Positions 29,847 to 40,094 of a stretch of DNA of 64,000 bases are shown here, piece after piece (the first letter of the stretch is position 1; the number at the start of each line of letters is the position of its first letter). Made by a program: the position numbers and the translations under genes. This DNA comes from Shewanella sairae (GTDB lineage Bacteria; Pseudomonadota; Gammaproteobacteria; Enterobacterales; Shewanellaceae), in contig NZ_JAKILT010000025.1 in the NCBI RefSeq assembly GCF_023283535.1, forward strand, positions 1-64,000, written 5' to 3'. The notes below the pieces were generated by a model. The model was given only the letters and a program-made list of their open reading frames with translations, was not told the DNA's origin and did no database searches.

Positions 29847-30793
29847 TGGCACGTCGTTCTCGCGGCCGTTTTATCGACGGTATTGTACTGTTAGATAAAG
29901 ACACCGGCATGAGCTCTAACTTTGCGTTACAAAGAGTTAAACGCTTTTTTAATGCAAATAAAGCAGGTCATACTGGCGCTCTGGATCCGCTAGCAACGGG
30001 TATGTTACCTATCTGCTTAGGTGAAGCGACTAAGTTTTCCCAACACTTGCTTGACGCTGATAAGCGTTATTTAGTGACGGCAAAACTGGGTCAACGCACC
30101 GACACCAGTGATTCAGATGGTGAAATTGTTCAAACGAGAGAAGTTAACTTTACTCAAGAGCAGTTAGACACTGCGCTGGAACACTTTCGCGGTGAAACCA
30201 TGCAAGTACCTTCAATGTACTCAGCGCTTAAATACCAAGGTCTGCCTTTGTATAAGTACGCGCGTGAAGGGATTGAAGTGCCACGTGAAGCTCGCCCTAT
30301 CAATGTATTTGAACTTAACTTTATCAGCCTAGAAGGCGATGAGTTAACCTTAGATATTCATTGTTCTAAAGGGACTTACATTCGTACAATCACCGATGAT
30401 TTAGGTGAGATGTTAGGCTGTGGTGCTCACGTTATCATGTTACGCCGTACTCAGGTTGCGGGTTACCCATACGATAAGATGGTGTCACTGAAGCAACTTG
30501 AAGAGCTAGTGGTTAAAGCGGAAGAAGAGTCTTTGGCTTTATCTGATGTATTAGATCCACTGCTATTACCCATGGATACTGCAGTTAGTGGCTTTAAAGA
30601 GGTGAATGTCTCTGATGAATTAGCCACTTACTTAATGAACGGTAACCCTGTTCAAGTTTCAAATTTGCCTGTCGATGAGCTAGTGCGGATCACTATTGGT
30701 GAAGAGCGCAAGTTTGTTGGTATTGGCCAAATGAATGACGATGGTCAGCTTGCACCTAAGCGACTTATCGTTTTAAGAGAGCCGCAAGCCTAA
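29846..30793 (+). CDS. truB: tRNA pseudouridine-55 synthase
   Basis: 315 residues. N-terminal [16 protein letters not shown] and the catalytic Asp in [24 protein letters not shown] are present, as are [18 protein letters not shown] and [15 protein letters not shown]. It makes pseudouridine 55 in the T-loop of tRNAs. It is translationally coupled to rbfA (TAATG). Confidence 0.97.
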   Translation: MARRSRGRFIDGIVLLDKDTGMSSNFALQRVKRFFNANKAGHTGALDPLATGMLPICLGEATKFSQHLLDADKRYLVTAKLGQRTDTSDSDGEIVQTREVNFTQEQLDTALEHFRGETMQVPSMYSALKYQGLPLYKYAREGIEVPREARPINVFELNFISLEGDELTLDIHCSKGTYIRTITDDLGEMLGCGAHVIMLRRTQVAGYPYDKMVSLKQLEELVVKAEEESLALSDVLDPLLLPMDTAVSGFKEVNVSDELATYLMNGNPVQVSNLPVDELVRITIGEERKFVGIGQMNDDGQLAPKRLIVLREPQA

Positions 30794-30913
30794 TCGCAGA
30801 TTTAATCTGATATTAGTATTGCTACCTATTATGTAAATAGGTAGAATGGCGCGCCCCTTTGGCTGAGTTAGTGATCGGCTAAAGAATTTTAATGTAATAT
30901 TTTGGAGATAGAA

Positions 30914-31183
30914 ATGTCACTAAGTGTTGAAGCTAAAGCTCAAATCCTAGCTGAATTCGGTCGTTGTGAAAACGACACTGGTTCTACTGAAGTTCAAGTT
31001 GCTCTGTTAACTGCACAGATCAACCACCTACAAGGTCACTTCAAAGAGCACATCCACGATCACCATTCTCGTCGTGGTCTTCTACGCATGGTTAGCTCTC
31101 GTCGTAAGCTTCTTGCTTACCTTAAGCGTACTGAAGTTGTACGTTACCAAGAGCTAATCAAGAAGTTAGGTCTACGTCGTTAA
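30914..31183 (+). CDS. rpsO: 30S ribosomal protein S15
   Basis: 89 residues, identical in length to E. coli S15, with [24 protein letters not shown] and [23 protein letters not shown]. It binds the 16S rRNA central domain early in assembly. The ATG at 30914 follows TTGGAGA. The TTG at 30902 in the same frame is inside the ribosome-binding region and is rejected. A strong terminator follows, isolating it from pnp. Confidence 0.98.
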   Translation: MSLSVEAKAQILAEFGRCENDTGSTEVQVALLTAQINHLQGHFKEHIHDHHSRRGLLRMVSSRRKLLAYLKRTEVVRYQELIKKLGLRR

Positions 31184-31202
31184 TTTTAACGTCTGATCTA
31201 TT

Positions 31203-31228
31203 AAAAGGAGGCTATGCCTCCTTTTTTT
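31203..31228 (+). terminator. Rho-independent terminator of rpsO
   Basis: The stem AAAAGGAGGC/GCCTCCTTTT is followed by T, 20 bases after the rpsO stop. Confidence 0.9.
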
Positions 31229-31285
31229 GTACCTGAATTTTAGCGAAGTAAAGCTGTGGTCAACTGGCTTTAAATTAAACAAACT

Positions 31286-33340
31286 TTAGCTGTACTCAAG
31301 TTTTGATTCTTGTTTTGTTGTTTCTTGTTTTGCTAAATATGTAGCTTCAAACCTTTCTATTGGTAAAGGGTGGCTGAAGTAGAAGCCTTGACCGATTTGG
31401 CATCCTTGAGTTTGTAACCACGCTAGTTGACGTTCGTTCTCAATTCCTTCTGCAACAATTTTTAGTCCGAGTTGTTGGCCTAATATCAAAATCGTAGATG
31501 CTATGGCACTTTCTTCTGGTAGGTCGGAGACAAAACATCGATCTATCTTCATGGTTGTTATAGGAAGCCTGCGTAGGTAAGAAAGCGATGAGTAGCCGGT
31601 ACCAAAGTCATCCACTGCAATACCAAAACCTTCATTTCTGAGTTGGTGTAATTTGGTTATCGCCGATTCAATATCTTCCATTAGTGCCGTTTCGGTAATT
31701 TCAATCTCAAGCATTTCTGCTGGCACTTGGTAGCGCAATGCAGCCTGTTTGATATCGGCGACTAAGCCTTGATCTAGAAATTGCAGCGGTGATACGTTGA
31801 TAGCGATTGGGATGGCGTAGTTATAGCGTCTTTGCCAGTCTCGAATGACTTTACAGCTTTGTTCAATAACCCAACGTCCAATATCGATAATAATACCGGT
31901 ATCTTCTGCAACGGGAATAAAAGATAACGGGCTGATCAGTTGTCCATCTTTAAACCAGCGAATTAATGCTTCACAGCTTACAATTTTACCGGTTTTAATG
32001 TCGACTTTGGGTTGGAAGTGCAGCAAAAACTCATCATTCTTTAATGCGTAATGTAGTGAAGCTTCTGTTCTTAACCTTATTGCTGCTTTTTGTGTCATTT
32101 GCGGTTTGAAATAGGCCCATTGATTTGAACCCGAAGCCTTTGCGCTGTACATGGCTATATCGGCATGGCGAATAAGGTCGTCAGCGTTTAAACCATCATC
32201 TGGGTATATTGCGATACCAATTGAAGCTGCAGGGTGGACAGTGTGCTCATTTAACTGCATGGGAGTGTTGAGTTGTTTGATGATTTTGTTTACGAATTCT
32301 GCCGCTTGGGCTGGAGACTTTAAACCGTCTGCAAGAATAACAAACTCGTCGCCTACCAGTCTGGCGACTGTGCCTTTTTGACCCACGGCAAATTCAAGAT
32401 TACGAGCAACGCGTACTAAAAACTGATCGCCAAATTCGTGCCCTAGTGAATCATTTACATTTTTAAATCGGTCTAAATCGACAAATAGTAAAACAAATTG
32501 GCTCTGTTGCTGTTTTGCACGCTGAATAGTGACGGCAATTGTTTCCAATAACAAAGCGCGATTAGGCAATCCAGTTAAAGGATCTTTGGTTGCCATTTTT
32601 CGAAGTTTACTTTGGGTATTATCAAGCTGGATTAATATTTGATTTAGATTGGAAGTAACGTGTCCTAGTTCATCATTATTATGTGAAAGGTTGATGGGAA
32701 GTAAGTTTTTTGCTGGCGACTCAGGATCAATTCTGTCAATGGCGGTGCTAATTTTTGCAATGGGTTTAGTGAGAAAACGGTGGAATACAACCGAAAGTAA
32801 CAGTGTTAGTAAAAACGCGCGTATTAATGTCGCAATAAGGCGAAATTTTAATGACAAAAAAAGTGAATTGGTCAGTTGCTGGGTGTCGTAATCGATAGTT
32901 AGCGTGCCTATAAGCTCTTTATCACCTTTGCTATCGAGATAAAACGGGCGAAATAATTCACGTGATATTTGTTTTTTATCATCAAAAAGTAGAGCGCTTA
33001 TTGCTTTGAAATATGCGTGTGTTTCTGAGTGGGCTGGTTTGTTCACTGAAACGAATACACTAAGGTCTTCAAACTTTAGCACTGCGCTATCGACATATTC
33101 GACGTTTAATAGACCTCGAATAGTTTGGCTCGCTAGCACATTGTCTAAAGCCCAAACAGCATTGGTTGCCGGTTGCTCAACCGAATCTAATAGTTCGTGT
33201 TGAGTATTACTTAGCTCTTGCCGTGCTTGCATTACCAGTATCGATATTTCAATAATAAAGACAGTAATGGCAAAAAATAATGTTGCAGACACGACTAAAA
33301 TAGTCTGTTTCCATGTGAGGGATTTGAAACGTTCCTTCAT
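31286..33340 (-). CDS. Membrane-bound GGDEF-EAL cyclic-di-GMP signalling protein
   Basis: 684 residues. Two membrane segments (about 13-35 and 170-190) flank a periplasmic sensor domain; a HAMP-like linker follows. The GGDEF domain contains DPLTGLPNRALL and FVDLDRFKNVNDSLGHEFGD, but the signature is VGDEF rather than GGDEF. The EAL domain keeps the catalytic set: CEALIRW, INVSPLQF, IEITETALMED, DDFGTGYSSLSYLRRLP, TMKID, VAEGIE and QGFYFSHPL. I infer an active phosphodiesterase, with cyclase activity uncertain. The ATG at 33338-33340 is preferred to the TTG at 33343 because GAGG is then better spaced. It lies in reverse orientation between rpsO and pnp. Confidence 0.92.
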   Translation of the reverse strand: MKERFKSLTWKQTILVVSATLFFAITVFIIEISILVMQARQELSNTQHELLDSVEQPATNAVWALDNVLASQTIRGLLNVEYVDSAVLKFEDLSVFVSVNKPAHSETHAYFKAISALLFDDKKQISRELFRPFYLDSKGDKELIGTLTIDYDTQQLTNSLFLSLKFRLIATLIRAFLLTLLLSVVFHRFLTKPIAKISTAIDRIDPESPAKNLLPINLSHNNDELGHVTSNLNQILIQLDNTQSKLRKMATKDPLTGLPNRALLLETIAVTIQRAKQQQSQFVLLFVDLDRFKNVNDSLGHEFGDQFLVRVARNLEFAVGQKGTVARLVGDEFVILADGLKSPAQAAEFVNKIIKQLNTPMQLNEHTVHPAASIGIAIYPDDGLNADDLIRHADIAMYSAKASGSNQWAYFKPQMTQKAAIRLRTEASLHYALKNDEFLLHFQPKVDIKTGKIVSCEALIRWFKDGQLISPLSFIPVAEDTGIIIDIGRWVIEQSCKVIRDWQRRYNYAIPIAINVSPLQFLDQGLVADIKQAALRYQVPAEMLEIEITETALMEDIESAITKLHQLRNEGFGIAVDDFGTGYSSLSYLRRLPITTMKIDRCFVSDLPEESAIASTILILGQQLGLKIVAEGIENERQLAWLQTQGCQIGQGFYFSHPLPIERFEATYLAKQETTKQESKLEYS

Positions 33341-33469
33341 CAAACCTCATCCTTTATATCAATGGCTTATGCTTATAGTTTTTATCGCAATTTAAATACA
33401 ACTAGGGGGCTCTTTGATCGACTAAACCACTTTAGAGAAAAGATTCCGCTTTGTCATCAATCATTCTCT

Positions 33470-33498
33470 TTAACTATTGAATAAACTTGCAGTATACT
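33470..33498 (+). promoter_or_regulatory. Probable sigma-70 promoter of pnp
   Basis: TTAACT (33470-33475), a 17-base spacer and TATACT (33493-33498) lie 44 bases before the pnp start. pnp needs its own promoter here because a reverse-strand gene separates it from rpsO. Confidence 0.45.
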
Positions 33499-33541
33499 TA
33501 CGCGCGTAATTAAGGTAATTAAATATTAAGGAATGGTTCAC

Positions 33542-35647
33542 GTGAATCCAATCGTAAAGAGTTTTGAATATGGTCAGCACACAGTCACATTAGAGACTGG
33601 GGTTATTGCACGTCAAGCAGATGCAGCTGTTTTGGCTAGTATGGGTGATACAACAGTTTTAGTTACTGTTGTTGGCAAGAAGTTTGAAGAGCCAGGCCGT
33701 GACTTTTTCCCGCTAACCGTTAATTACCAGGAAAAAACATACGCAGCAGGTAAAATCCCTGGTGGCTTCTTTAAGCGCGAAGGTCGTCCATCTGAAGGCG
33801 AAACCCTTACTGCACGTCTAATTGACCGTCCAATCCGTCCACTATTCCCGAACGGTTTCAAGAACGAAGTTCAAGTTATCATCACTGTTGTTTCAGTTGA
33901 TCCAGAAATCAGCCCAGAAGTTATCTCTATGATTGGTACTTCTGCTGCACTTTCTATCTCTGGTATTCCATTTAATGGTCCACTAGGTTCAGCGCGTGTT
34001 GGTTACGTAAACGGCGAGTACATTCTTAACCCAACTGTTTCTCAACTAGTTGATAGCCAACTTGAGCTTTCTGTTGCTGGTACAGAAAGCGCTGTACTAA
34101 TGGTTGAATCAGAAGCAAGCGCATTGCCTGAAGAAGTCATGTTAGGTGCGGTTGTTTATGGTCATGATCAGCAGCAAGTTGTAATTCAAGCGATTAAAGA
34201 ATTACAAGCTGAAGTAAACAAGCCAGTGTGGGAATGGACTGCACCAGTTCAAGACCAAGACCTTGTTGCTAAGATCAAAGACTTGGCTGAAGCTGGTCTA
34301 ACTGAAGCTTACCAAATTGAAGTAAAGCAAGATCGTTACGCACAAGTAGGTGTTGTTAAAGCTGCAGCTAAAGAAGCATTGCTAGCTGAAAACGCTGATG
34401 CAGATCTACGTGAAATCGACGGTCTTCTTGGTAGCCTAGAGAAAAAAGTGGTTCGTAGCCGCATTATCGCTGGTAACCCACGTATTGATGGTCGTGAACC
34501 AGATATGGTTCGTGCACTTAACGTAATGGCTGGTGTACTTCCACGTACTCACGGTAGCTCACTGTTCACTCGTGGTGAAACTCAGGCGCTAGTAACTTGT
34601 ACTCTAGGTACAGAGCGTGACGCACAGAAGATTGATAGCATCATGGGCGAGTCTACAAACCGCTTTATGCTTCACTACAACTTCCCTCCATACTCAGTTG
34701 GTGAAACTGGCATGGTTGGTTCTCCTAAGCGTCGTGAAATTGGTCACGGTAAGCTAGCATGGCGTGGTATCAACGCAGTTATGCCTACTGCTGAAGAATT
34801 CCCATACAGCGTTCGTGTTGTATCTGAAATCACTGAATCTAACGGTTCAAGCTCTATGGCGTCTGTATGTGGTACTTCTCTTGCTCTTATGGATGCAGGT
34901 GTACCAATCAAGACTTCTGTTGCTGGTATCGCTATGGGTCTAGTTAAAGAAGGCGACGATTTCGTTGTTCTTTCTGACATCCTAGGTGATGAAGATCACT
35001 TAGGTGACATGGACTTTAAAGTTGCTGGTACTCGCGATGGTATTACTGCTCTGCAGATGGATATCAAGATCGAAGGTATCACTAAAGAGATCATGCAGAT
35101 TGCTCTACAGCAAGCATACGGCGCACGTGTTCATATCCTAAACGTTATGGACCAAGCTATCTCTGGTCACCGTGAAGATATTTCTGATCACGCTCCACGT
35201 ATCACGACTATCAAGATCAACCCAGAGAAGATCCGTGACGTTATTGGTAAAGGTGGTGCGACTATTCGTGCACTTACTGAAGAAACCGGTACGACGATTG
35301 AGCTTGATGACGACGGTACTGTGAAGATTGCATCTTCAAATGGCGAAGCGACTAAAGAAGCAATCCGTCGTATCGAAGAGATCACTGCAGAAGTTGAAGT
35401 AGGTACAGTATACAACGGTAAAGTTGTTCGTATCGTTGACTTCGGTGCATTCGTAACGATTCTTCCTGGTAAAGATGGTCTAGTACACATTTCTCAAATC
35501 GCTGAAGAGCGTGTTGCGAACGTGTCTGACTACCTAGAAGTGGGTCAAGAAGTTAAAGTTAAAGTGATGGAAGTTGACCGCCAAGGCCGTGTACGTCTTT
35601 CTATGAAAGAAGCTGCACCTAAAGCTGAAGCGCCAGCTGCTGAATAA
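33542..35647 (+). CDS. pnp: Polyribonucleotide nucleotidyltransferase (PNPase)
   Basis: 701 residues from GTG at 33542. The E. coli protein begins [21 protein letters not shown] and this one [24 protein letters not shown] (33528-33532) is nine bases upstream of the GTG but abuts the in-frame ATG at 33533, so GTG is preferred. Two RNase PH-like domains (with [22 protein letters not shown] and [19 protein letters not shown]) are followed by KH ([20 protein letters not shown]) and S1 ([28 protein letters not shown]) domains. It degrades mRNA phosphorolytically 3' to 5' and is part of the RNA degradosome. Confidence 0.97.
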   Translation: MNPIVKSFEYGQHTVTLETGVIARQADAAVLASMGDTTVLVTVVGKKFEEPGRDFFPLTVNYQEKTYAAGKIPGGFFKREGRPSEGETLTARLIDRPIRPLFPNGFKNEVQVIITVVSVDPEISPEVISMIGTSAALSISGIPFNGPLGSARVGYVNGEYILNPTVSQLVDSQLELSVAGTESAVLMVESEASALPEEVMLGAVVYGHDQQQVVIQAIKELQAEVNKPVWEWTAPVQDQDLVAKIKDLAEAGLTEAYQIEVKQDRYAQVGVVKAAAKEALLAENADADLREIDGLLGSLEKKVVRSRIIAGNPRIDGREPDMVRALNVMAGVLPRTHGSSLFTRGETQALVTCTLGTERDAQKIDSIMGESTNRFMLHYNFPPYSVGETGMVGSPKRREIGHGKLAWRGINAVMPTAEEFPYSVRVVSEITESNGSSSMASVCGTSLALMDAGVPIKTSVAGIAMGLVKEGDDFVVLSDILGDEDHLGDMDFKVAGTRDGITALQMDIKIEGITKEIMQIALQQAYGARVHILNVMDQAISGHREDISDHAPRITTIKINPEKIRDVIGKGGATIRALTEETGTTIELDDDGTVKIASSNGEATKEAIRRIEEITAEVEVGTVYNGKVVRIVDFGAFVTILPGKDGLVHISQIAEERVANVSDYLEVGQEVKVKVMEVDRQGRVRLSMKEAAPKAEAPAAE

Positions 35648-35665
35648 GCACTCGAACTTTGAATG

Positions 35666-35693
35666 AAAAGGAGGCCTTAGGCCTCCTTTTTTG
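35666..35693 (+). terminator. Rho-independent terminator of pnp
   Basis: The stem AAAAGGAGGCC/GGCCTCCTTTT is followed by T, 18 bases after the pnp stop. Confidence 0.9.
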
Positions 35694-35816
35694 TATCTAA
35701 ATACGCTCGATGATTAATTAATCTGCAATAATTAGCTTATTTTCAATTCCTTGATAGCAGTCATGAATCGGGGTTGCTATGATTGAGTCAATTGGTGAAC
35801 TCAAAAGGTTAAATGG

Positions 35817-36710
35817 ATGAATCAAAAGATGCGAATTACTGTAGCTGTGGCTATGGTAAGTGCGAGTATGTTGCTGACCGGATGCGTGTCTACTCAGCCA
35901 GATAGTGATCAGCAAGCCTCGATTAAGGTTGCACCTGTTTCGCCTGATTACAAACTGGAAATCACTTTAGCCAAACTTAATGAGATCTTAGGGTCAGTTG
36001 AGTTGACGCCTGAACAACGCGCACGCTTTCATTATGACCGCGGTGTGATTTATGACAGAGTCGGCTTGCGCATACTAAGTCGAATTGATTTTCATCAAGC
36101 GCTTAAGTTACAACCTAATTTAGCTGATGCCTATAATTTTCTTGGGATTTACTATACTCAAGAAGCCGAGTTTGAAAATGCATATGAAGCATTTGATGCC
36201 GTACTTGAGCTATCACCAGACTATGACTATGCCTATTTAAATCGCGGTATTTCACTCTATTATGGCGAACGAATGGAGCTTGCAGTATCAGATATGAGTA
36301 CCTACTACGAGCGTGATCGAGCAGATGGATTTCGAGTGTTATGGCTTTATTTAGCTGAGCGAGAGGTGGACGCAGAAGCAGCGCAACTTCAGCTTGCTAA
36401 CCAGCGCAATAACCTTCCTGAAAATGCTTGGTCAACGGCTTTGGTAGATTATTACCTTGGTAAACTGACTAAAGAACAGGTATTTAGCCTCGCTAAAGAG
36501 GGCGTAAGAGAGCCAAACGAATACGCAGAGCGTTTATGTGAGGCTTATTTTTATATGGCTAAAATAGCGCAAAAGCGTGGTGAAAACGTTGAAGCGGCAA
36601 ATTACTTTCGTTTAGCGCTCGCAACAAATATCTATGATTTTGTAGAACATCGTTATGCTCGGCTAGAGCTGGCGAGAACTAACCAAGCGCTACAAACCGC
36701 TGTAAATTAA
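35817..36710 (+). CDS. nlpI: TPR-repeat outer-membrane lipoprotein NlpI
   Basis: 297 residues with a lipoprotein signal peptide ending at lipobox LLTGC (Cys about 22). Tetratricopeptide repeats follow: RARFHYDRGVIYDRVGLRILSRIDFHQALKLQPN, LADAYNFLGIYYTQEAEFENAYEAFDAVLELSPD and DYAYLNRGISLYYGER. NlpI tethers and regulates the protease Prc and peptidoglycan hydrolases in E. coli, and its gene follows pnp there as well. It has its own terminator. Confidence 0.95.
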   Translation: MNQKMRITVAVAMVSASMLLTGCVSTQPDSDQQASIKVAPVSPDYKLEITLAKLNEILGSVELTPEQRARFHYDRGVIYDRVGLRILSRIDFHQALKLQPNLADAYNFLGIYYTQEAEFENAYEAFDAVLELSPDYDYAYLNRGISLYYGERMELAVSDMSTYYERDRADGFRVLWLYLAEREVDAEAAQLQLANQRNNLPENAWSTALVDYYLGKLTKEQVFSLAKEGVREPNEYAERLCEAYFYMAKIAQKRGENVEAANYFRLALATNIYDFVEHRYARLELARTNQALQTAVN

Positions 36711-36729
36711 ATCGTCTAACGAAGTCATT

Positions 36730-36754
36730 AAAGCCTCCTATTGGAGGCTTTTTT
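36730..36754 (+). terminator. Rho-independent terminator of nlpI
   Basis: The stem AAAGCCTCC/GGAGGCTTT with a TATT loop is followed by TTT, 20 bases after the nlpI stop. It lies inside the spurious upstream extension of the prfC frame. Confidence 0.9.
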
Positions 36755-36872
36755 ATTTTTACGGACTAACAGGGAGTTATCCGTATTGATTTTAGGGACG
36801 CCTGTGGTAGCAAAAGTAGGGGCGAGCGGCTATAATTGCCGCCTTTGTAAACTCCCAGAATTACAGGTAAAC

Positions 36873-38453
36873 ATGTCAGGCTATAAAGTTGAGGTCGACA
36901 AACGTCGCACTTTCGCCATCATCTCTCACCCAGATGCGGGTAAAACCACCATTACTGAAAAAGTGCTTTTGTTCGGAAACGCGTTACAAAAAGCGGGTAC
37001 CGTTAAAGGTAAAAAATCAGGTCAGCATGCTAAGTCTGACTGGATGGAGATGGAAAAAGATCGCGGGATCTCAATTACGACATCTGTGATGCAGTTTCCA
37101 TACAATGATGCATTGGTTAACCTACTCGATACGCCTGGTCACGAAGACTTCTCTGAAGATACTTATCGTACACTAACAGCTGTAGACTCCTGTTTGATGG
37201 TTATTGACTCTGCTAAAGGTGTAGAGCAACGTACTATTAAGTTAATGGAAGTCACGCGTCTACGTGATACGCCAATTGTTACCTTCATGAACAAACTTGA
37301 CCGTGATATTCGCGATCCAATCGAATTGATGGACGAAGTTGAAGAAGTACTAAACATTGCCTGTGCTCCTATTACTTGGCCTATTGGTGCGGGTAAAGAG
37401 TTTAAAGGGGTTTACCACTTACTGCGTGATGAAGTGATTCTTTACCAAAATGGTATGGGTCATACCATTCAAGATTCTCGCATCATCAAGGGGCTACATA
37501 ACCCAGAGCTTGATGAAGCAATTGGTAGCTACGCTGCTGATATTCGAGATGAAATGGAGCTGGTAGTTGGTGCATCGCACGAATTTGACCGCGAGCTATT
37601 CCTAAAAGGTGAACTTACGCCAGTTTATTTCGGTACTGCATTAGGTAACTTTGGTGTTGACCACATTCTTGACGGTATCGTTGAGTGGGCACCAACGCCG
37701 CAGCCTCGTGAAACTGAAGCACGTGACGTTCAACCTGAAGAAGAAAAATTCAGTGGCTTTGTATTTAAGATCCAAGCAAACATGGATCCTAAACACCGTG
37801 ACCGTGTAGCCTTTATGCGCATTTGTTCTGGCCGTTATGAGCAGGGCATGAAAATGCACCACGTACGTCTAGGTAAAGACGTTAATGTGAGCGATGCGTT
37901 AACCTTCATGGCTGGTGACCGTAACCGCGCTGAAGCGGCATATCCTGGTGATATTATTGGTTTACATAACCACGGTACTATCCGTATTGGCGATACGTTC
38001 ACTCAAGGTGAAAAGTTACGTTATACCGGCGTACCAAACTTTGCGCCAGAAATGTTCCGCCGTATTCGCTTAAAAGATCCGCTAAAACAAAAGCAATTGC
38101 TTAAAGGCCTAGTACAGTTATCTGAAGAAGGTGCGGTACAGGTATTTAGACCATTAGATAGCAACGACTTGATTGTTGGCGCCGTTGGTGTGCTGCAGTT
38201 TGAGGTGGTTGTAGGCCGTCTAAAGACTGAATACAAAGTTGAAGCGATTTACGAAGCGATTAGTGTTGCGACTGCGCGTTGGGTTTATTGTAATGATCAC
38301 AAGAAGCTTGATGAGTTCAAGCGTAAGTGCAGCATGAACTTAGCATTGGATGGTGGCGATAATTTAACCTATATTGCGCCGACTATGGTTAACCTTAACC
38401 TTTCGATGGAACGTTATCCTGATATTGAGTTTGCCAAAACACGCGAAAACTAA
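36873..38453 (+). CDS. prfC: Peptide chain release factor 3
   Basis: 526 residues from ATG at 36873 ([25 protein letters not shown]), preceded by AGGTAA. The longer open frame from 36741 would read through the nlpI terminator and is rejected. GTPase motifs: [30 protein letters not shown] and [12 protein letters not shown]-like domains II and III follow. It recycles RF1/RF2 from the ribosome after peptide release. Confidence 0.97.
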   Translation: MSGYKVEVDKRRTFAIISHPDAGKTTITEKVLLFGNALQKAGTVKGKKSGQHAKSDWMEMEKDRGISITTSVMQFPYNDALVNLLDTPGHEDFSEDTYRTLTAVDSCLMVIDSAKGVEQRTIKLMEVTRLRDTPIVTFMNKLDRDIRDPIELMDEVEEVLNIACAPITWPIGAGKEFKGVYHLLRDEVILYQNGMGHTIQDSRIIKGLHNPELDEAIGSYAADIRDEMELVVGASHEFDRELFLKGELTPVYFGTALGNFGVDHILDGIVEWAPTPQPRETEARDVQPEEEKFSGFVFKIQANMDPKHRDRVAFMRICSGRYEQGMKMHHVRLGKDVNVSDALTFMAGDRNRAEAAYPGDIIGLHNHGTIRIGDTFTQGEKLRYTGVPNFAPEMFRRIRLKDPLKQKQLLKGLVQLSEEGAVQVFRPLDSNDLIVGAVGVLQFEVVVGRLKTEYKVEAIYEAISVATARWVYCNDHKKLDEFKRKCSMNLALDGGDNLTYIAPTMVNLNLSMERYPDIEFAKTREN

Positions 38454-38494
38454 TATCGGTTAAAGTAACTGATTAGCTTATAGCTAACTCCATT

Positions 38495-38529
38495 AAACCC
38501 CAAGCATCTGCTTGGGGTTTTGTTTTTTT
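38495..38529 (+). terminator. Rho-independent terminator of prfC
   Basis: The stem AAACCCCAAGCA/TGCTTGGGGTTT is followed by TGTTTTTTT. Confidence 0.9.
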
Positions 38530-38659
38530 AGACTGTGTCGATTGCAATTATTTTAATACTGTTCATTGCAACATCGCTCTTCTCGCTTAGTTAGCCTAGC
38601 TGTGAGGTGCTTTCTATACCCATTAGTTTAGCTAAGCAGCCTATAATGCTGTTATGTTA

Positions 38660-38928
38660 TTATACCAATTAGTATAAAGATTTGGTCGCTCAGCGAGAAT
38701 TTAGCGGCACTGAGACAAGGCAACGAGTGAAGAGCATAGTGATTCTACGTTCAAGCTTGTTAACGCAGTATCAGAGCCGCTAAAACTCGCCATTCTGGAG
38801 CGCTTTTGGCTGCCTACTTCTGTGTTGAATAACTTCACAAGGGAGTAACCATTCTTTCAGTTATTCGCCTTGAATTAGTTTGCCAAAATCGCTCTGAGTA
38901 GATCAACTTCTTATACTAATTGGTATTA
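38660..38928. mobile_element. MITE-like non-coding repeat, copy 2 (short form, inverted relative to copy 1)
   Basis: About 269 bp bounded by TATACCAATTAGTATAA on the left and CTAATTGGTATTAA on the right. It aligns in reverse orientation with 5204-5537. Shared blocks include CGCTAAAACTCGCC, TTTTGGCTGCCTACTTCTG and TCGCCTTGAATTAGTTTGCC (or their complements). It lacks the extra mid-element block of copy 1. It has no coding capacity. It is inserted between prfC and the tatD gene, directly beside a probable gene remnant. Confidence 0.75.
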
Positions 38929-39002
38929 ATGGTCAGTTCTTCGCTAAGGAAATTAATGAAGTTCGTAAAACTATATCGACTGGTGTGACAGTATGGGATT
39001 AA
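38898..39002 (+). pseudogene. Possible 3' remnant of an eroded gene next to the MITE
   Basis: One frame is open from the right arm of the MITE and reads GQFFAKEINEVRKTISTGVTVWD before TAA at 39000-39002. It has no start codon or ribosome-binding site. It looks like a protein C-terminus whose 5' part has been lost. In E. coli the genes between yjjV (tatD-like) and deoC include the glycyl-radical pair yjjI/yjjW, but I cannot assign this tail to either. The composition is protein-like, but the call is tentative. Confidence 0.3.
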
Positions 39003-39136
39003 CCCTTGAAAACCGCCGTAGCTGCGCTCCAATGCTTGCAGAGCCAGAAAGCTCACTATCTCAAGAGAGTGAAAAGCTTTGTAATGTTGAAAACGCGAAG
39101 AACCAACAACTAGAGGTTAGCAAGAGACGCTTATGA
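38993..39136 (+). CDS. 47-residue small reading frame overlapping the tatD start
   Basis: It begins with ATG at 38993, overlapping the preceding remnant's stop by 10 bases, and ends with TGA at 39134-39136, overlapping the tatD ATG in an ATGA junction. The product is hydrophilic with two Cys (about residues 11 and 34) and no recognisable domain. The tight overlap suggests translational coupling to tatD, or the residue of a formerly larger operon gene. The ribosome-binding site is poor. Confidence 0.35.
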   Translation: MGLTLENRRSCAPMLAEPESSLSQESEKLCNVENAKNQQLEVSKRRL

Positions 39137-39915
39137 ATAAGCTGCAGACGATGATAGATAGCCATGCTCACCTTGATTTTGCGGATTTTGATACTGATAG
39201 AGGACAGTTGCTACAACAGATGCACCGCTCCGGCATATCAAACGTTATTATCCCTAGTGTATCTGAAGCACAATGGGATAATCAGATTAGCATTGCCCTG
39301 CAGCATAATTGTTTTTATGCGTTAGGCATTCATCCTTGGCATTGCGAGGAGGCTTCTAAAACGACACTGGCGACTTTAAGGCAGATGTTACAAAAATATG
39401 CAGGAAAGCAGGGCTTAGTGGCAGTTGGCGAGTGTGGCTTAGATAAATTACATAAAAGTAATTTTGCTACTCAAATGATACTTTTTGAAGGACAAATCGC
39501 ATTAGCGAAAGAGTTTGATTTACCACTTATTATACACGCTGTTAGGGCACACGAAGACGTTCTTCGATGTTTAAACAATCAGGATGTTAGACGTAAAGGT
39601 GTCATTCATGGTTTTTATGGTGGTCCACAATTAGCGGCTCAGTATGTGAAATTAGGTTATAAACTGGGGGTTGGTGGGCTATTGCTCAATGATAATGCGC
39701 CAAAGTTGCAACAAACGGTTGCGGAGTTACCGCTAGAGTCTTTCATTTTGGAAACAGATTCACCTGCTATGACGCCGAAAAACAGCCTAAATAGTCGTAA
39801 TACACCACTGATTTTGCCTGAAGTCCTGCAAAAAATGGCTGATTTACAAAAAAAATCTACCGTTCTAGTTTCAGAACAGATGTTTTATAACGTCGCGCAA
39901 CTCTTTGACCTTTAA
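39133..39915 (+). CDS. yjjV: TatD-family hydrolase (YjjV-like)
   Basis: 260 residues of the metal-dependent TatD DNase/amidohydrolase fold. Metal ligands are visible in MIDSHAHLDF, VAVGECGLDK, PLIIHAVRAHEDVL, VIHGFYGG and LETDSPAM. The family hydrolyses DNA and possibly D-aminoacyl-tRNA; the true substrate is unknown. Similarity to E. coli YjjV (GYKIGVGG/GYKLGVGG, LLLETDAPDMP/FILETDSPAMTP) and its place next to nucleoside genes support YjjV over TatD proper. Start ATG at 39133. The Met at residue 7 is an alternative. Confidence 0.88.
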   Translation: MNKLQTMIDSHAHLDFADFDTDRGQLLQQMHRSGISNVIIPSVSEAQWDNQISIALQHNCFYALGIHPWHCEEASKTTLATLRQMLQKYAGKQGLVAVGECGLDKLHKSNFATQMILFEGQIALAKEFDLPLIIHAVRAHEDVLRCLNNQDVRRKGVIHGFYGGPQLAAQYVKLGYKLGVGGLLLNDNAPKLQQTVAELPLESFILETDSPAMTPKNSLNSRNTPLILPEVLQKMADLQKKSTVLVSEQMFYNVAQLFDL

Positions 39916-40023
39916 TTTTTTTCTGCTTAAACAGATGTTTGTCGCATCATAATTTCCAACCAAATCATTGAAATAAAACCTCAAAAACTTGATCAATACG
40001 ACGCTTTTACTAGCTTGGTCGGG

Positions 40024-40029
40024 TATAAT
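40024..40029 (+). promoter_or_regulatory. -10-like element upstream of nupC
   Basis: A perfect TATAAT, 65 bases before the nupC start, in the 179-base gap after tatD. No well-placed -35 is visible, which would suit an activator-dependent promoter. No CRP or CytR site could be called with confidence. Confidence 0.35.
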
Positions 40030-40094
40030 CAAAGCCGTAAAAAAAGGTTGGTTAACAACATAATTAAAAAGTATTAACAATAGGGTGATGGTTA

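Noticed and set aside
36741..36872. Extended RF3 N-terminus
   Set aside because: It runs through the nlpI terminator and has no similarity to RF3.
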